This document shows positions 34,968 to 49,698 of a stretch of DNA of 64,000 nt, one piece after another. Position numbers and translations under genes: made by a program. This stretch comes from Rachycentron canadum (lineage: Eukaryota > Chordata > Actinopteri > Carangiformes > Rachycentridae). Below the pieces are notes generated by a model. That model saw nothing but the letters and a program-made list of their open reading frames with translations. It was not told where the DNA came from and made no database searches. The DNA lies in contig CM076669.1 in NCBI GenBank assembly GCA_038496675.1, forward strand, positions 16,324,827 to 16,388,826, written 5' to 3'. Position 1 is the stretch's first letter. Each line of letters opens with the position of its first letter.

Positions 34968-35088
34968 GGCCTGCAGCTTGTCCTCGCTGGAAACACTCAT
35001 ACGCCTGTGCTGTGATTAACCTGTGCTCTCCTCAGTTTTTCTGTCCTGAACTTCACCAGAAATGAAATTTTAGAGAAGAATCTTCATA

Positions 35089-35094
35089 AATAAA
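35089..35094 (+). terminator. Proximal tmbim4 poly(A) signal
   Basis: AATAAA 122 nt after the stop. Further AATAAA hexamers at 35577-35582 and 35672-35677 may give longer 3' UTRs. Confidence 0.6.
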
Positions 35095-35939
35095 AGAAAC
35101 TACCTATTTTTATTCCACTCAAGCTGATTGTACTTTTGTATTTTGTGGAGGAGACGTAAATCTGTGAAGCTGTTTGGATATAACCATCATGCTATGAGAC
35201 AGACGGTGTCTTAAACCTTCACCACCTGACTTGATATAGAGCCCACTGGCGCCCTCACCTGGCCCAATGGCTGCTTGCCTTGATAGGGAAAGTATACATT
35301 TCAGTACAGCAGTATATAAGAGTTTCAGAGCTGTCATTCTAACTTTAATCTCAGACTGACTTTATTGTTGATTGTTTCTAATGTTAATGTTGTATATTGG
35401 CCCTGTGCACTGTACTGCAGCTGCCCTCTCATAATCCTCATCTGTTCTAGTTGTACAACAGCATAAAGACGACACAGTCTGTTCATTCTAATAATGTTTA
35501 GGCGCATGCGTGGAGTTTATTAATATCTGTGATTGTACATAACGTAATTTATGATGTAAATGTAATGGTGAAAGTAAATAAAGACGATGTGATTCTATCC
35601 TGAGTGACAAGTCAAGAAGCAGGGTAAATGTTATGACAGCATTTGCTTCAGCTGATCTTAATGTTTGATTTAATAAAGACGACATGAAATGTTTGTTTTG
35701 TTTTATGTTCAAACTACTACATTTCTTTTCCGTTTGACAGAGTTTAAACTTCTCTCTCAAACTTGACAATTTCTCATTTTTTTCTGAAAAAACAAGGGGA
35801 AAAGATTAAGGTTGTTGTGTTTGTGTTGCTGCTTGTGGCGTTAGTGCATTACAATTGTGTCATTCTTAATATAACAGGTCATGCTTCTAAAACAGAGTTA
35901 TCCCAGAGAGTCAATTGCACTGAACTGGCAAAATTAAAA

Positions 35940-36430
35940 GTGCTTTGGATTCAGGAGCTGGTTCCACCATCAGGGAACCACAGACCAGAAGAGTCTGGAC
36001 TGAGATGGTCTTGTTTCCAGGGGTGGTGAGGACCACATTCATGAAGGAACACAGTCTGAGAGGGAGCAGAGGGCTGAATGACTGAGCTCCAGCAGATGGT
36101 GCAGACCCACAAGTCCCTCTGAAGGCAGCATTAGAGACTTGAACTTGATTCTGGAGACCATGTGTAGCCAGTGGAGGTCGATGAGTAGCAGAGTGACATG
36201 AAGACCAGACAGGCTGCTGCATCCTGGACCATCTGTGAGGGTTTCACTGAGCACAAAGGAAGACCTGAAGAAGAGTGCTGCAGTAGTCCAGCTGAGAGAT
36301 CTGGACCAGGAGCTGGGTGGAGGACTGAGTCAGGTAAGGCCTGATGTTACCTGTTGTATAGAGCAAAGCAACATGATTGACACTGATAAACGTGTTCAGA
36401 GAAGGATAACTGATTGTTGACACTTACACC
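35940..36430. mobile_element. Interspersed repeat, fish type
   Basis: Phrases such as CTGCAGTAGTCCAGCTGAGA and GGACCAGGAGCTGGGTGGAG belong to a repeat that I recall as common in teleost genomes. No intact frame; class uncertain. Confidence 0.45.
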
Positions 36431-37875
36431 CAGGTTCTTGTGACCTTGGTTGGGATAAGACAGACGATGTTGCTGCTGATATCGTGGAGAAGAGGCTGAT
36501 TGGCCGGGATGATTAGAAGATCCAGCCGTTGACTTTGCTGAAACTGCCTTTTAATCTGCACCATAATGTTTCTGGTATTGGTGTGGTATTTTATGTAAAG
36601 CACCAGGATGAATAAGCTGCTTTGTAATGTATTCTCTCATTTGGAGAGAAATATTTGCAGATATTTATCTGCAGATGGAGTCTTCTAAGGGGCACAGCTC
36701 CGAGGCATAGAATAATACATGCCTGCACAAGGTCAGGAGACATACTGTCTATTATCAATAAGCCCCTTCAGAGATGGTCTGCAAGAACTAATTTCCCTCC
36801 AGGGATAAATCAAAGTGTATCTATCTATCTATGAAACTCTCCCAACTCTCAGCACACTGATGTTATTTATTCTCCACTTGACTTATTATCTTATTGCATA
36901 ATAATCTGAGGTCAGTCAACAGTCAGAATACATGTTTTGTACCACGGAGAGAGAGCATCTGGTCTATAACCACAAATCTGATGGCATTTTAGAAGAAGAT
37001 GGAAAAATTCTGACCATCTTGCACCATATTTGGTCAAAGGTCTTTTCTGGTCAGCTCCGGCCTTTTCCTGTTTGGACCGTCCAGTGTAGAGTTTGGGATC
37101 ACGAGGTTTTCAGACACTGTTGCATCCAACAATATACCTTTGGTAATAATCATAAAATCATTTTCAAAAAGACATTGATATTGAGCAAAGGCTGCCCGAT
37201 ACATCATAGACTGGTAAAGTACAAAAACTCAGAGATACAATAGTTAGACATAAGGATAAATTAGGCATGGGATATCGACACAGGATGAAATAACAACAAT
37301 AACAATTACCACTAGTGACAGCAATAACTAAAATAATAACCTTTATCAATATCAATCACGTTAAGCAGATAAATAAATAAAAACACAAGTCTGGACAGAA
37401 ATATAGAAAAATATATATAAATAATACAGAAGGCCTGTTGTATATCAAACTTGCTAAAAGAAATGTTTTATTGTGTCTTATTCCACTTTTTGGTCTTTGT
37501 TGGACATTTCTGCAAAGCTTGATGGTAATGAGTTTAAATATTATTATATATATACAATATTCTCTCTTAATTAGTTGAAAATAGTATAGAAGAAAAACTG
37601 TATCTTGGAGAAAAAAAAGGCAGATCATTTCACGTGGAGTAATTTTTCCTGTTTAGAAATCATTTCTTGTGTGTTGTTTGTACGTGTGTGGCTTTGATGT
37701 ATTCCGTTTAAACTCGCACGGTAAATTCAATAAACCTGAGGCTCCTCGTAACTGGAAATGTGAGCGTTGTCGTTGATAACCTGATGTCGGCCCTGAACGC
37801 AGCACGGTTGGTCAACTGCCACTTCACCTCGACGTCATTTCCGTCACACAACCTTCTCCGAGAGTTTTGTCTAAG

Positions 37876-40800
37876 ATGGCGTCAATGCAGTTAACGGATG
37901 AGGATCTTTTCTCCGAATTAAAGCGCTTCGGTTTCACTCCAGGCCCGGTTACCGAAAACACCCGCCCGGTTTATTTGAAGAAACTGAAGAAGCTTCGGGA
38001 AGAGCAACAGCAGCGGAACTCCAGGTCTGGTAAAACCCGCAGCAGCGGGGCCATCAACAGCACCACTGGCGGCGGCAACACGGCGGGATCCAGGCCAGCC
38101 AGCCATGACGTCACGCACCTGAGCTCTAACAGGAGACCGGGCCGGAAGTCCTCCGTCCTCGGCTTCAGCTCCGACGAGTCTGACGCTGAAACTCCACTGA
38201 AAAGAAAGGGCCTCAATCACAGCGGCAGGGCAGACCGAAGCTCCAGCTTTCAACAGCAACCGAAGATAAGGCCCGCTACAACGCCGATTGTGGCTATCAA
38301 GAGTCAGTATGGCGCTGGGAGTACGCTGAATAGCAGCAGTTCTTCCCCGGGTCCGGACGGACAGAGAGGTGTCTCGCTGGGCTGGGGAGTTCGTGCCAGA
38401 TCCAGCCCTGAGGCGAAAGGGAGGGATTACGACGAATCGGGAGAAGAGGACGATTATGAGGGGGAAACGGAGAAGAACTCTCGCTCTGTAAATGGCTGTG
38501 GGGCGTCTCACTTGATCACTAGCAAGTTAGCCGGGGATTACTCAGACTCGGACGAGGAGGAGGTTGGGGGCCTTGGCGCCGCAGACCGACAGCGGGATAG
38601 GTTGGAGCCTAGACGGAGCCACCCGAAAGCGGCGTCCCCTTCTCACGGAGTCGGCAGAGGGTCTCAGACGGGAGGGGCAGCCAGGGAGGTTAACTCGCCC
38701 GGGAGTCTAAACATGGTGGGAAGACGGAGGGAGGAGGGGGAGGAAGACGAGGTAAAGAGAAGGGACTCGGACCCACCGGGAGGCTTGCGGAGCCACAGCT
38801 TTCCCAGGAAGTCTATCTACGTCTCCCTCACCGAGAACCACGGAAGGGAGGCCGGCAAAAACAACCACGTCGACAGCGAGGACGGATCCTCCAGAAGCAG
38901 CAGCTCCAGCAGGTTCAGCATCGGCCTGAGACCCCGCTTCTCCAACTACAGCAGCCTGTCCCAGCCTTACAGGGGCAACCACTCCAACCACACCGCCCCC
39001 AACCACTCGTACAGCCACACAGCGTTGAAGCAAAAGCTGTCAGTCCCGGAGGATGAGCTGCTCCAGCAGTTCAAACGGGAAGAGGTGGCCTCCTCCGGGA
39101 GCTTCAGCGCTCACTACCTGTCCATGTTCCTGCTCACGGCAGCCTGCCTCTTCTTTCTGCTGCTAGGCCTCATGTACCTTAGGATGAGGGGCTCTGGATC
39201 CTCAGAGGTGGAGGCAGTCAGTAAGTATCTGATCGGATGTTGATGCTATTTAAGCTTTTCCATTGTCCACTGCTAATTTAGAGCCAGTGTTTCAGGTACA
39301 TTCCTATGTGGCACAGTTGTGGGCTTTAGTCCTTCATCTGTTGAAAATGAAATTTTCAAGCTTCACGCGATTCACGAGAACAATCAATTTATTAATTCAA
39401 GCTCAGACCTCGTACCTAAATCGAGCGAAGCTCAAAACCTCTTGTTAACAAATGCAAACCAGGAGCACAGATCAGATCAGAGTCCTGCTCCCAGTCTGTC
39501 CCTGCTGCACATGCACTCACTAGATGTGCTTTGTCAAAGCCAGAGACCAGCGGGGACATAATCCATCCCTCAGCACAGGCTTGAGATGCTGCTGTTGCTC
39601 ATATGGCTCAGAGCTGGTCCACCTGGGCTTCCCTGCACTGGCAGGCCTGCACGCTTTAAGGCTGTGTCCCCAAGTGAAGCAGTGCAAATAGATGCAATTC
39701 ATCAAGTTCACATGGACTTCCACAGAGTCCATAGGGAGCTGAGAAGATCATGCGTATTGCAAACCAGTATCAATAAGACACTGTCAAAAGGGGAATAATA
39801 ATATTACTCAAAAATTAAAATGCTCACATAGTTAAAATCAAAGCTCGAGTTGAAAATCTTCTCTTTTACAGCTCGGGCCATCTCATAGATAACAAAATAA
39901 AGTTGTGCATGGACACAAGGATGCACTTGTATGTGTGTACAGGTGTTGCAACACACATTCGTGCCAATAGTTTCAGATCCAGGTTCAGCAAAGTGCCATC
40001 ACCCCCCACCCTCCACTCTCCACCCCCCGAGATCTGACAAATGTAATGAATAGTTCCTTGAATTTGAAACAAATACAATGATCCTAATTTTCTAAAAAGA
40101 CTGAAACCAAAGGTGTTGGATTGTTTCTGTTATTTTTATCCACCACCTTTAAATGTGGAGAAACACCAACATAACCTCAAACATTACACCTCTCAGCTAC
40201 AAATGCTCTATTTCTCACACACGGGGTTCAGCTGGTGCTCAGATAATGTCTCAGCAACGCAGCCTTGACGTCTGATGTGTGTGGTTCTGTGCTGAGTGAA
40301 TCCAGGCCTGAGGTGCCAAGCTGATGTGGTGAGGTTTCGAGGGTTGAGCCTCATGTACAGACACTGACTCACATGTGATGTCTGAGCTCCACTCACATTT
40401 CATCTCTCCCATCATGTCGTCTTCCTGTAAAAGACCCAGTTTTTCCTCCTCCTCCTCTCCCAGTGCGTCTTGAGTCGAAGTGTGTTTCTGTCCCCTCACT
40501 GTGTTGTTCTCTCCTGTTGCAGTTAAGAGCCACCCTTTTGGCAACGAGTTTGACTCGTCTTATGTAAGTATATGTTTTCCTCTTCCAGCTGTAAGTACAA
40601 CAAAGTTGTGTGGCAAAGTTTTGTTCAATAATTCCAGCACAGGAAATACAGTGTGTACAGTTAGATTGCAAACATAATGGATGTGAGCGGTGAACACAGG
40701 TGACGTGCTGGCTCTTAGTGACTCTGACGGCTCTCCCAGCCGTGCTCGAGCTGTGCAACCCCTCCACGCTCCTGATACTTGTTGTGATGTGCACACCAGC

Positions 40801-43800
40801 TTGAAAGCAAGAGGCCCATTGTCTTGCTGGGAGGTGTATCATATGTTTTGTCCACCCGCTTTGTATCAACAAGGGTGGATCAAAGCTCCAGGCTGTAGAA
40901 CTAGTTCACCTAAACTGAAACTGAACGTTATTCATAACTCGCGTCAGCTCCCACATTTATTTGAAGAGGCGATTAAATCTCAGGTTGGAGATTGTGGACA
41001 CGTCCTGACCCGAACTGGGTGTATTTTAACGCTCAAACAAAGCCGATTAAAATCTGTTGTTTACTGTGCTGCTTTGTGTTTCTTCCACCCCGGCCTGTCA
41101 GAGCTGCACTGCTGTGCCCCTCAGTGACAGCCGGCCTCTAGAGCGCAGCACTCTGCTCCTTATGTGAGGGGAAACTAAGAGTCCGCAAATGTGGAAAGTG
41201 ATTTGGAAACAGCAGTGAGTTCAGACACGCCAACGTTTATCATCATTAGCAGAGAGCGTTCCGGTGACCAACAGGCGTCAGGTCACCTCAGGGGTAAACG
41301 TGTCTGAGGCTAAGTTGGTTATGAAGCCTGTTTACAACTGCACGTTTACTGACTGTTACTGTGGTTCCAACAAATCCAACAGAGTGATACATCGTCTCTC
41401 TAGCTGATTGTGTGAGGAGTTGCATTTTCTCAGTTCTCATTCATATCTAATTAAAGCCTATTTAGTTTCCTTTCACGTTTTCAGTTTGAACTTTTTTTCC
41501 AGAAAGGTCAATAGATAAAATAACAAATCAGTGCAGTTCTGTTGATTTGTCCTCTTAAGTATTCATTGTGTCTGCAGAACAAAGCAGAGAAGGACCTGAT
41601 CCTGAAGCTGCTGCTCAATCTACACGACCACCTGGCCCACATCGCAGGTATCTGTGACCTCTGTGTGCTTCACACTAAATGACTGGCTGAATAAATACTT
41701 CAAGCTAACCCTACGCATTTATAGTCATAGGTTTAGTGTCTACGTTAACATCATCTAAAGATAAATACTAGACTTCCATGGGAATGCCGACAAAGCTTTG
41801 GGCTCATTTCGCTGTGTGGAGTGCTGTGATTGGACTCTGCAGCTGACAGCTGACAAACGCACTCCTTTTGATTCATTAATCCTAATAACAAGTGTGAGTG
41901 GGACACTTGTTAACTTAGACTTAAGACCCCTTTCCACTGGTGCCAGCTAAGACCAGTGAATATCAGGGTTTTGTTGGCTCAGCCACTTATCTGCAGTGGT
42001 CATGGGTATTTATCCGCTCCAGCTCCCATCATCATTGAGTTCAGACAGACCCGTGGCCTGTCCAGCTCAGTGCTGTTAGAGACCACACCGTCCTCTGAGA
42101 GTGAGCTAAAGCTCCGAGATAGATTTAAAAAAAAAAACCCACACAATCACTGATTGAAGTGTCTTACAAAGACCCCAACTCTTTTAAGGGAGCACAAACC
42201 TGGAGATGAGACATGACGGATCATCAGTTTGCACAGCAGCTTGTAGCTCACTCTCCCTCCTGTGTCTGTGTGTGCTGATGACACCCCTCCTCACAGTTGT
42301 GTGTCCTCAGTCCAAACAGCACTGGAAAAGGGGTCAAATGGCTTTTATCAGAGGGTTTACCTGTGTAAAAACTGTGCTTGTACCTGCTAATTATGGTAGA
42401 AAAGGTGTTTTACAGCTTGAGAGAACTGCTGTAATGAAAAAGTATGAAGAAATGTGTGTTTCCAGACCACGTGTTCAGCTTTTATCTCTTTGGAAAGATG
42501 ATAGATGATAAATAGACAGAGACTCTAATATTAGTTTTTATATTCTCACATCCTCCCCCAATCCCTTAAACTCCCTCTCACATCCCCATTTACACACAGT
42601 CATGAAAACAATAAAAATCAAGACAACAATAACAGGAAGTGCTCTCACTCTTTAAATCACATTCTCTTGAAAATACCCAGATCTTTAACGGAGAAGTTCT
42701 TTGGTAGGAACACCTGCTCATTCATGCAATTATCCACTCACCCAATCACGCGGCAGCATCTTAACCACCCAGTAATAGTGTGGTGCTCAGCGAGCGTCCA
42801 GTACATGTTACACTGCCCAGTATTTAAAACGCCAGGCCGGTCCCTTTAAGTCTCTGATGTAAGCATAAGAACTGATGTGCGGACAAACAGGATGTGATGA
42901 CGCGTGTTGATGGTTTGTTTTCATCGCTGACGGCTCGGTGCTGTGATTACAGGCCAGCACGACTGTGGAGACCAGAAGTGTCCAAACAGGAGTCTGACCA
43001 TGGACGAGGCCTCCGCATATTTAGTGGTAGGTTCACCACATCAACCATCTGCCCATACAACAACACCTGAAACATAGGCTGTCACTGTCATGAGACTTAT
43101 TCCAACACAACACGGCAATGTTTGTGCTTCACAAGGGCCTTGAAATTCTTGGAATTTCGTTTTCAGTCAGGGAAACGTGAGCTGTGAATTCTTCCCCTTT
43201 TTACTCAAACTGTTGAGTGGAGAGCACAAGAGGAGCAGCGGCTTATTGTCTGCAGCTTTTTGAAAGTTGGATCATTAGTTTTCTCTCACAGACAGCGCAC
43301 ACACATCCTGTGTCCTGCTCCTTAGTTGGATGCCCTCACACAGATGAGTCTGAATCTTTCCAGCCATGTTGTTGAGGTGACAAAACAGCTTCTTCTCAAC
43401 ACATCTGTTGAATTTTCACGTTTCTGTCACTCCTGTCCAGACGTGCAACGAAGACCATTCACCATGTTTATAACAGGTTTTCTAAGTGATCCAATAAAAA
43501 TATCAGATTTCAGCTAAATATACAGAGGAATCAAATCCTGCAAGGTTGGATGGTGGGTCCTGGTGGGAGGGGCTTGGGGGTGTGGCTGAGAGCACTCACG
43601 GCTTTGTTGTGACATCACAAAGTCCCAGAAGTCCTGACGGCTGGTTTTAAGGCTCAGTTTCTGAAAACAGGCTGTGAGCATTTCTCTGTGACTGAGACCT
43701 TTGATACTTTCACTGTATTAATATAGAACCTAGTCCTGATCTATAATCAAAGACCACATGGAGGAGGTCTGCCTTTAGACTGTATGGACCTTTAAATTTG

Positions 43801-46800
43801 TCAAGCCACTGTACCTTGGTCACCTAACTGTACCATTATGGAACATCACTGAGAGCAAAGTGAGTTGTGCGTCTCATCAGCAACATGTGTCTTGTTTAGG
43901 CCCAGAATCAGGAGTTCGAAGGCTTCATTCTCACGTCTCTGGAGTGGATCATCCGGGCAGGCCAGGATGTTGGCATCAGGTAATACATGCTGATCTGAAG
44001 CTCTGCAGAGTCCCCTCGCTGTGCATGTGACAGCTGTACTCACTGTGTGTGTGTCCGTAGGCTGACTGGGCAGGTAGATGACAATCCAGTGACCGATGTG
44101 TCTGAGATCTCTCGGCTGGAGTCTACTCATCCCAAGATGCCCTTCACGTGCCGCTTTCGCCGAGCCTTTGTCACTGTCATCAGCAGAGTCTTCCTCATCG
44201 CAGTTGGTGAGACAGAGCAGCTAATGAATATGTTCCCAAAGTGCAGTGATAGATTAGCACACCCACCGCCAGTGTCACTAAATGTAACTGACACCAAAAG
44301 TCACAGTGTGAAACATGTTTCAAACAGTACCAGAAACGGCACAATGGTGGCCGAGCTTCTCGTATCTGTTGTCACCAGCAACCGTCCATTCAGATACAGG
44401 AAACGGTGCCCGAAGTCGCTGTGTTTGAACCTGTGTATCGTGTGTGTCTCTGCAGTGGTTGGATGTGTGTACAGCGTGGTCTGGTACGTGAAGTACCGCT
44501 GGAGGAAAAAGGAGGAGGAGACGAGGCAGATGTACGACATGGTGGAGAGGATCATCGGTAAGAAACGCTACAAGCTCGCTGTCTGACACAGGTTAGGGGT
44601 CTGTGGACCAATCGACAATCTGTGTGTGAATGTGGAATCTGTAAATAAAAACCACACAAATATAAAAAATACATTTGCAAATTCACAAAAATATCTTAAA
44701 AATATCAAAAGGATCTGCAAATACACAAATTCCACAATGAAAAGTATCTATACATTTAACTGATTTGTAAATATCTCTCTAACATTTAGAACTTTCAAAC
44801 TGATATTTGTGTCAATCAATGTTCTTGTTCTAGTTTCTCACTTCTTCGCTTGTTGATTTGCATTTCACACGTGTCTTGACGCTAACTTTCTGTCAGTCTG
44901 AACAAAAATCAAGTCGTATCACTCGACCAAGCACATGATCGCTGCTTACTTTTCAAAGTAAGAGCACTCAGTATATAATGAGCTGTTTCTCCCCAAATAA
45001 TCGGGTGCTATATTAAAGGGTGTAAGATGTCATGTTGTGGGCCGGGAACATAAGCAAGGTGCTAGATTTTATGCACTGAAGGTGATGGTGAAGATGAAGA
45101 TATTGTAAATAGATGACCTTTCATAGGCATTGAACCTGTGAAGAGATAACGTGAGGTTTGTTTTACTGACCGTTTCGAGCTCTATGAGTTGACTTTCATT
45201 CAGAAATCGCTCAAATCTACCTCCGTACAAAACTTTGTGTAGATGAATAACATAGAAACAGTGACTCACACACCCAGTTTATCTACAGTGGCTTCAGAGT
45301 ATTCAGACCCTTCTCTTTGTGCACTTTATTGTGACGTCAGTATCATTTTAAATGCTTACCATCAGTCTTCACTCAGTCCCGAATAAGACATCTGGCACTC
45401 TGCTTCCTCTTTGCTTTCATTATCCTTTGTGTCTGCAAGTTAGATTCAGTTTAGGGGAGAGACACCTGCATGTGTGTGGATCTAAGAGCCCATGTTTCAG
45501 ACTGCATGTCCAGACAAAATCGAGGACATGAAAGGACTGTGTAGACTGCAGCACGGCGTCAGTCAGGTCACATGACAGCCTGCTTAGCTTGACAAAGAGC
45601 ATTTAGAGATGGCAGCTCCCAGGCACTCCTCATCTGGTCTGATGGAGCCTGAGAGGATCTGCTGAAGAATGTGACTGAATACTGTTTTTGATCTCTGATA
45701 CATTTGCACAAACGTTTAGTCAGTATGCATCATTGAGCATATTAAATCTACAGCACAACGAAGTTGCAGAAAGCCAAGTGGTCTGATGTGCAGACTTTAT
45801 CCTCCCTCTTTAACCCTTTTATTCTTTAACAACTCTCTGTTCAGACATGTTGAGGAGCCACAGCGAGGCCTGCCAAGAGAACCAGGACCTGCAGCCCTAC
45901 CTGCCCATCCCCCATGTCAGAGACTCCCTGGTTCAGCCTCAGGACCGGTCAGTACCAACATCTGCCAGCCATAGCTGGACATGAATCCAGGGTCCAGATC
46001 AGTATATTCAGGCCTGGATCAGGTGCTGACTGATAATCAATAATATGGAGTGTCACAATATTTCCCACTATATGAAATATTTTTCATAATATCAAAGAAA
46101 CTGTATTTAAAACACCTGAAACATAAAATACAAAAATCTAATTACTGTATGTACTATTTAAAAAAAAAAAAAAAACATTTACATACAATAAAGTGACATT
46201 GTGATATTTGGGCTGTGCTGCATTGAGATATAATTTGAGATATAATTTAATTCAATGGGCTTCTTTAACCCTCAGAGTCTTTACTCTCCCACATATCATG
46301 TCTTTTGACTCAGGTCAATAAATTCATATGAAAAGTTAGAAAGGATTTGGAAAGCTGCTGTTCCAGGTACATTGCTACTCTCTCTGTGTGTTTATTGACT
46401 GGTTCTCTTCAATAAACGCACAGAGACAGGTTCTCTTCCACCATCTTTGCTGATGACATCTAGAATCAGGTCACTGACTCCTATTGGCTCCAATGGGAGC
46501 TGTCACAGCCAATCAGAGGTTTGGCTGGTGAAAGGTGACTTGGTGAAATGACTGAAGCTTTATAAGGAGAAACATGAGTCGTGTTATTAGTCAGATCAAA
46601 CTCCATGAACCTGTTGATCTGTCAGGTGAAGACGTGTCACAAGTTGTTCTATGTTACAGGATGAAAATGAAGAAGATTTGGAACCGGGCTATGAGCTTCC
46701 TCTCAGCCAACGAGTCCAGGATTCGAACAGAGAACCAGAGGATTGGTGGAACAGACTTCCTGGTCTGGAGGTGGATCCAGCCGTCTCTCAGTTGTGACAA

Positions 46801-47380
46801 GACCTCCTTGATGCCCTCGAAAGTCTGGCAGGGAAAAGGTAACGCATTAAATACTCTCTTGCTCATTTCACTCATACTGTAGTGACCACTCCTTCAGGAA
46901 GCTGAAAAAGCAAGGTATCATGGGTAAATGGATATGTAGAGCTGGCAGCATGTATCACTGCCCCTCCAGATTTCCTGGCAGTAAATGTAGCTCTCATCTA
47001 TGTTGGTGGCGTAATTGGTCCCCGACACTGTAGTGGGAACTGGGGGGACAGCAGAAAAAGAAGAATCAGGAAACGCTGAATGTGATGGCTCAGTGGCTTC
47101 GTGTAGGGGCCACCTGCTGTTTTCTGCTTCCTTTAGAAGCACAATGGGTGTCTGATCATCAGCGTCTTTTAGGACGAGGGAGGAAGAGCAAATGATCAGG
47201 TCAGAATGATCTCAGACCAATTAGAGTCATTAACAAGGATCCATGCACAGTTCTGGTATCTGGTCTGATACCAGACCAGCTGGTGTCTCTGAAGCAGGAA
47301 GTTCACTGATTGAATCTATAGAAATGCCTGAATGTTGTAACAACTGGCTCCATTGAATTTGTTCCTCACACTCTCTCTCA

Positions 47381-47431
<51 letters not shown>

Positions 47432-49534
47432 GCAGAAGGCAAAATCATTTGTTTTTTGTTTTTTTTATTCTACTTAGTAGAGCTGGATATTAGCACTGAT
47501 CTCCTGATGACAGTTGATTTCAATTCACAAACTCTAGCCTGGATCAGAGTCTCTGTCATTGTTTGTGTCCCTCCCTCCCAGCTTTCCCGCTGGACCGGAG
47601 GAACTCGCCACCCAACAGCCTGACTCCATGTCTGAAGATCAGGAACATGTTTGACCCAGTCATGTGAGTACTGGTCTCTGCCGCTTGTTGGATGAGCTGT
47701 CGGCAGCTATCAAACTCACTCTCATCGTAACGTGCGATGCGTTTGTGCCTTTTCAGGGAGGTTGGGGAGAACTGGGATCTAGCCATCCAACAGGCGATCC
47801 TGGAGAAGTGCAGTGACAATGACGGCATCGTCCACATCACTGTCGACAAGAACTCCCGAGAGGTAAGCGGCGTCCTCCGAGTGACGGGCACACCTCTGAT
47901 GCCGTCGCTGCAGCGATGTGACACTGTGCTTCCTGCTCTCTCCACAGGGCTGCGTCTATGTCAAGTGTCTGTCTGCAGAGCACTCAGGGAAAGCCTTCAA
48001 GGCACTTCACGGCTCCTGGTTTGATGGTAAATTAGACATTTAATAATGCTTGCATATACAGCACATCACATCACATGACTCTATCCAGGAAGTCCTGACA
48101 ACAGCTTCTAATCTCTTAAGGCAGAAGGTTACATCTCGCTGCCTCACGAAGCGAATGCAATTGGGAATAGGGTTTGCATGGAGCTAAAGTAATCCATGAA
48201 AACATTTGCTGAAAACAGAATCTCTTGTAACGTAGAAAAATACATGACTTTGTGAAGCCACAGGGAGATGGACAGAATCCTCAATATGCCGTCTGGTTTA
48301 ATGGGAGGTAACGGCTCATATGTCTGACTTTGAAGAATTAGGTCGGAGCAAGCAGGTTCATCTTTATATCATCAATAATAATAATCGATCCAGAATTGAC
48401 AAAAGGAAACGTGTGACTCATATTACAGGAGGAAATGCTTCTCTCACATTAGACCTGAAACACAAGATACAATATATAATTATGTATTATTTAAGAAAAT
48501 ACCTGAAACGCAAAATAAAAAGCAAATTTTGTGTTATTGAAGAACAAAATATAATAATATATTAATTCAAAAACCTGCAACAACTGCATTAAACGCCCAT
48601 TAAGCAGTTCTATCAGTGATTAATAATCTGAGGTGCAGTTGGACTTTCTCTGATCATTTGTAGAGATGATTTCTGGAAAGTGATTCACATCGAACCTTTC
48701 TTGAAATGACAACAGACAAGAAATGTGATTATTTCTGAAACACACCAGACTCCTCCCAATAATATTCATGATAGAGGTGAAAGGGAAAGTGGCCGGGCTG
48801 ACAGTATGTGATCTACTTTCCAGGTGGATCGAACAGACCACGTTTTCTATTTCATAATTTCATTTGAAACGTTGAGTTGCTGCCAACAGTTAACTAACTA
48901 GCCCCCTAACTCCTGAACCTGAGTGAAGGTCGGTGGAGCGCCACGTGGATTAGTTTCCCCCCGGAGCTGATGAAGCGCCACCGTCACCAGCTGCCGTCTA
49001 AGGCGGTGGACGTACAGTTCACAGAGCAGAGGCCAGCTGGTCAGCGGGGACTGAACTCTGCAATTAAAACTCTCAGGAATAAATAACAGCACTGTCCAAA
49101 CAAGTACTGCACACGAACTAACAAAAAGTGTGTAAAGAGCGTCGTGGCTCAAACGTCAGAAAGAAGCAAATCTAAAACTTTGCAGTAATACTCTTGAATG
49201 TATTATTGGTCTGTCCACGTCACAGTAGAACTGTGGTAACGTGATACTTTCAGAAACATGTAGCATCCTAATGCTAATGTGATGATTAGTTGCGTGTGTT
49301 TAAAGGGTCTTGTGGCAACAGCCCACTGACTGTCTCCTGCTTCCCCGTTTGACAGGTAAGCTGGTGACGGTCAAGTATCTGCGCCTGGACCGATACCACC
49401 AGCGCTTCCCTCAGGCACAGGGCTGCAACACGCCCCTGAAGGCCTCCAGCCTCCACCTGAACGCCACGGGCAGCACGGACTCGGCGCCCGGCCTGCAGCA
49501 CCGCGGCTCGGCCAACTCTTCAGGCTTCTCATGA
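37876..49534 (+). CDS. lemd3: LEM domain-containing protein 3 (MAN1), inner nuclear membrane, 13 exons
   Basis: Exons 37876-39220, 40523-40563, 41578-41647, 42953-43026, 43900-43979, 44061-44206, 44456-44557, 45845-45947, 46660-46838, 47582-47663, 47757-47862, 47948-48026, 49356-49534; all phases close to 861 aa (human MAN1 is 911, also 13 exons). Residues 1-45 are the LEM domain (LTDEDLFSELKRFGFTPGPV) that binds BAF. A serine/acid-rich nucleoplasmic region runs to about 410. TM1 is 414-435 and TM2 is 573-597, with the lumenal loop between. The C-terminal nucleoplasmic part holds the winged-helix region (KIWNRAMSFL; WIQPSL) and an RRM-like UHM domain (HITVDKNSREGCVYVKC; LVTVKYLRLDRYHQRFP) that binds Smad2/3 in mammals. 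Known role: chromatin tethering and damping of TGF-beta/BMP signals. Intron 4 holds a MITE. Confidence 0.97.
43440..43797. mobile_element. MITE family A, copy in lemd3 intron 4
   Basis: GCTCAGTTTCTGAAAACAGG, then TGAGACCTTTGATACTTTCA and an end TGTATGGACCTTTAA match the copies at 0.55 kb (reversed) and 11.3-11.5 kb. It preserves the join that the Tc1-like insertion interrupts at 10.17 kb. Confidence 0.65.
47382..47427. repeat. (CA)n microsatellite
   Basis: A CA run in lemd3 intron 9, about 155 bp upstream of exon 10. Confidence 0.95.
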
Positions 49535-49664
49535 GATCACCATTAAGCATTAGATTCAGCGTTCTCTTCTGTGCCCTCCCAGCATCACAGCACCGGTCTG
49601 CTGCTGCTCCTTCACTGCTTTATAACGGGGAAGACTTAAGTCTGTGCCATGGGAGAGCTTCTTT

Positions 49665-49698
49665 TTTGTTTGTTTGTTTGTTTGTTTGTTTGTTTTTG
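49665..49698. repeat. (TTTG)n microsatellite in lemd3 3' UTR
   Basis: Seven or so TTTG units followed by a T-rich tract. Confidence 0.9.

Larger units (their letters stand above)
34968..37875. other. Intergenic region between tmbim4 and lemd3
   Basis: tmbim4 3' UTR to about 35.7 kb, then a repeat at 35940-36430, an AT-rich stretch at 36.8-37.6 kb and the CpG-bearing lemd3 promoter in the last 150 bp. No gene seen. Confidence 0.6.

Noticed and set aside
37918..38511. 197-codon minus-strand frame
   Set aside because: Antisense shadow of the long GC-rich lemd3 exon 1.
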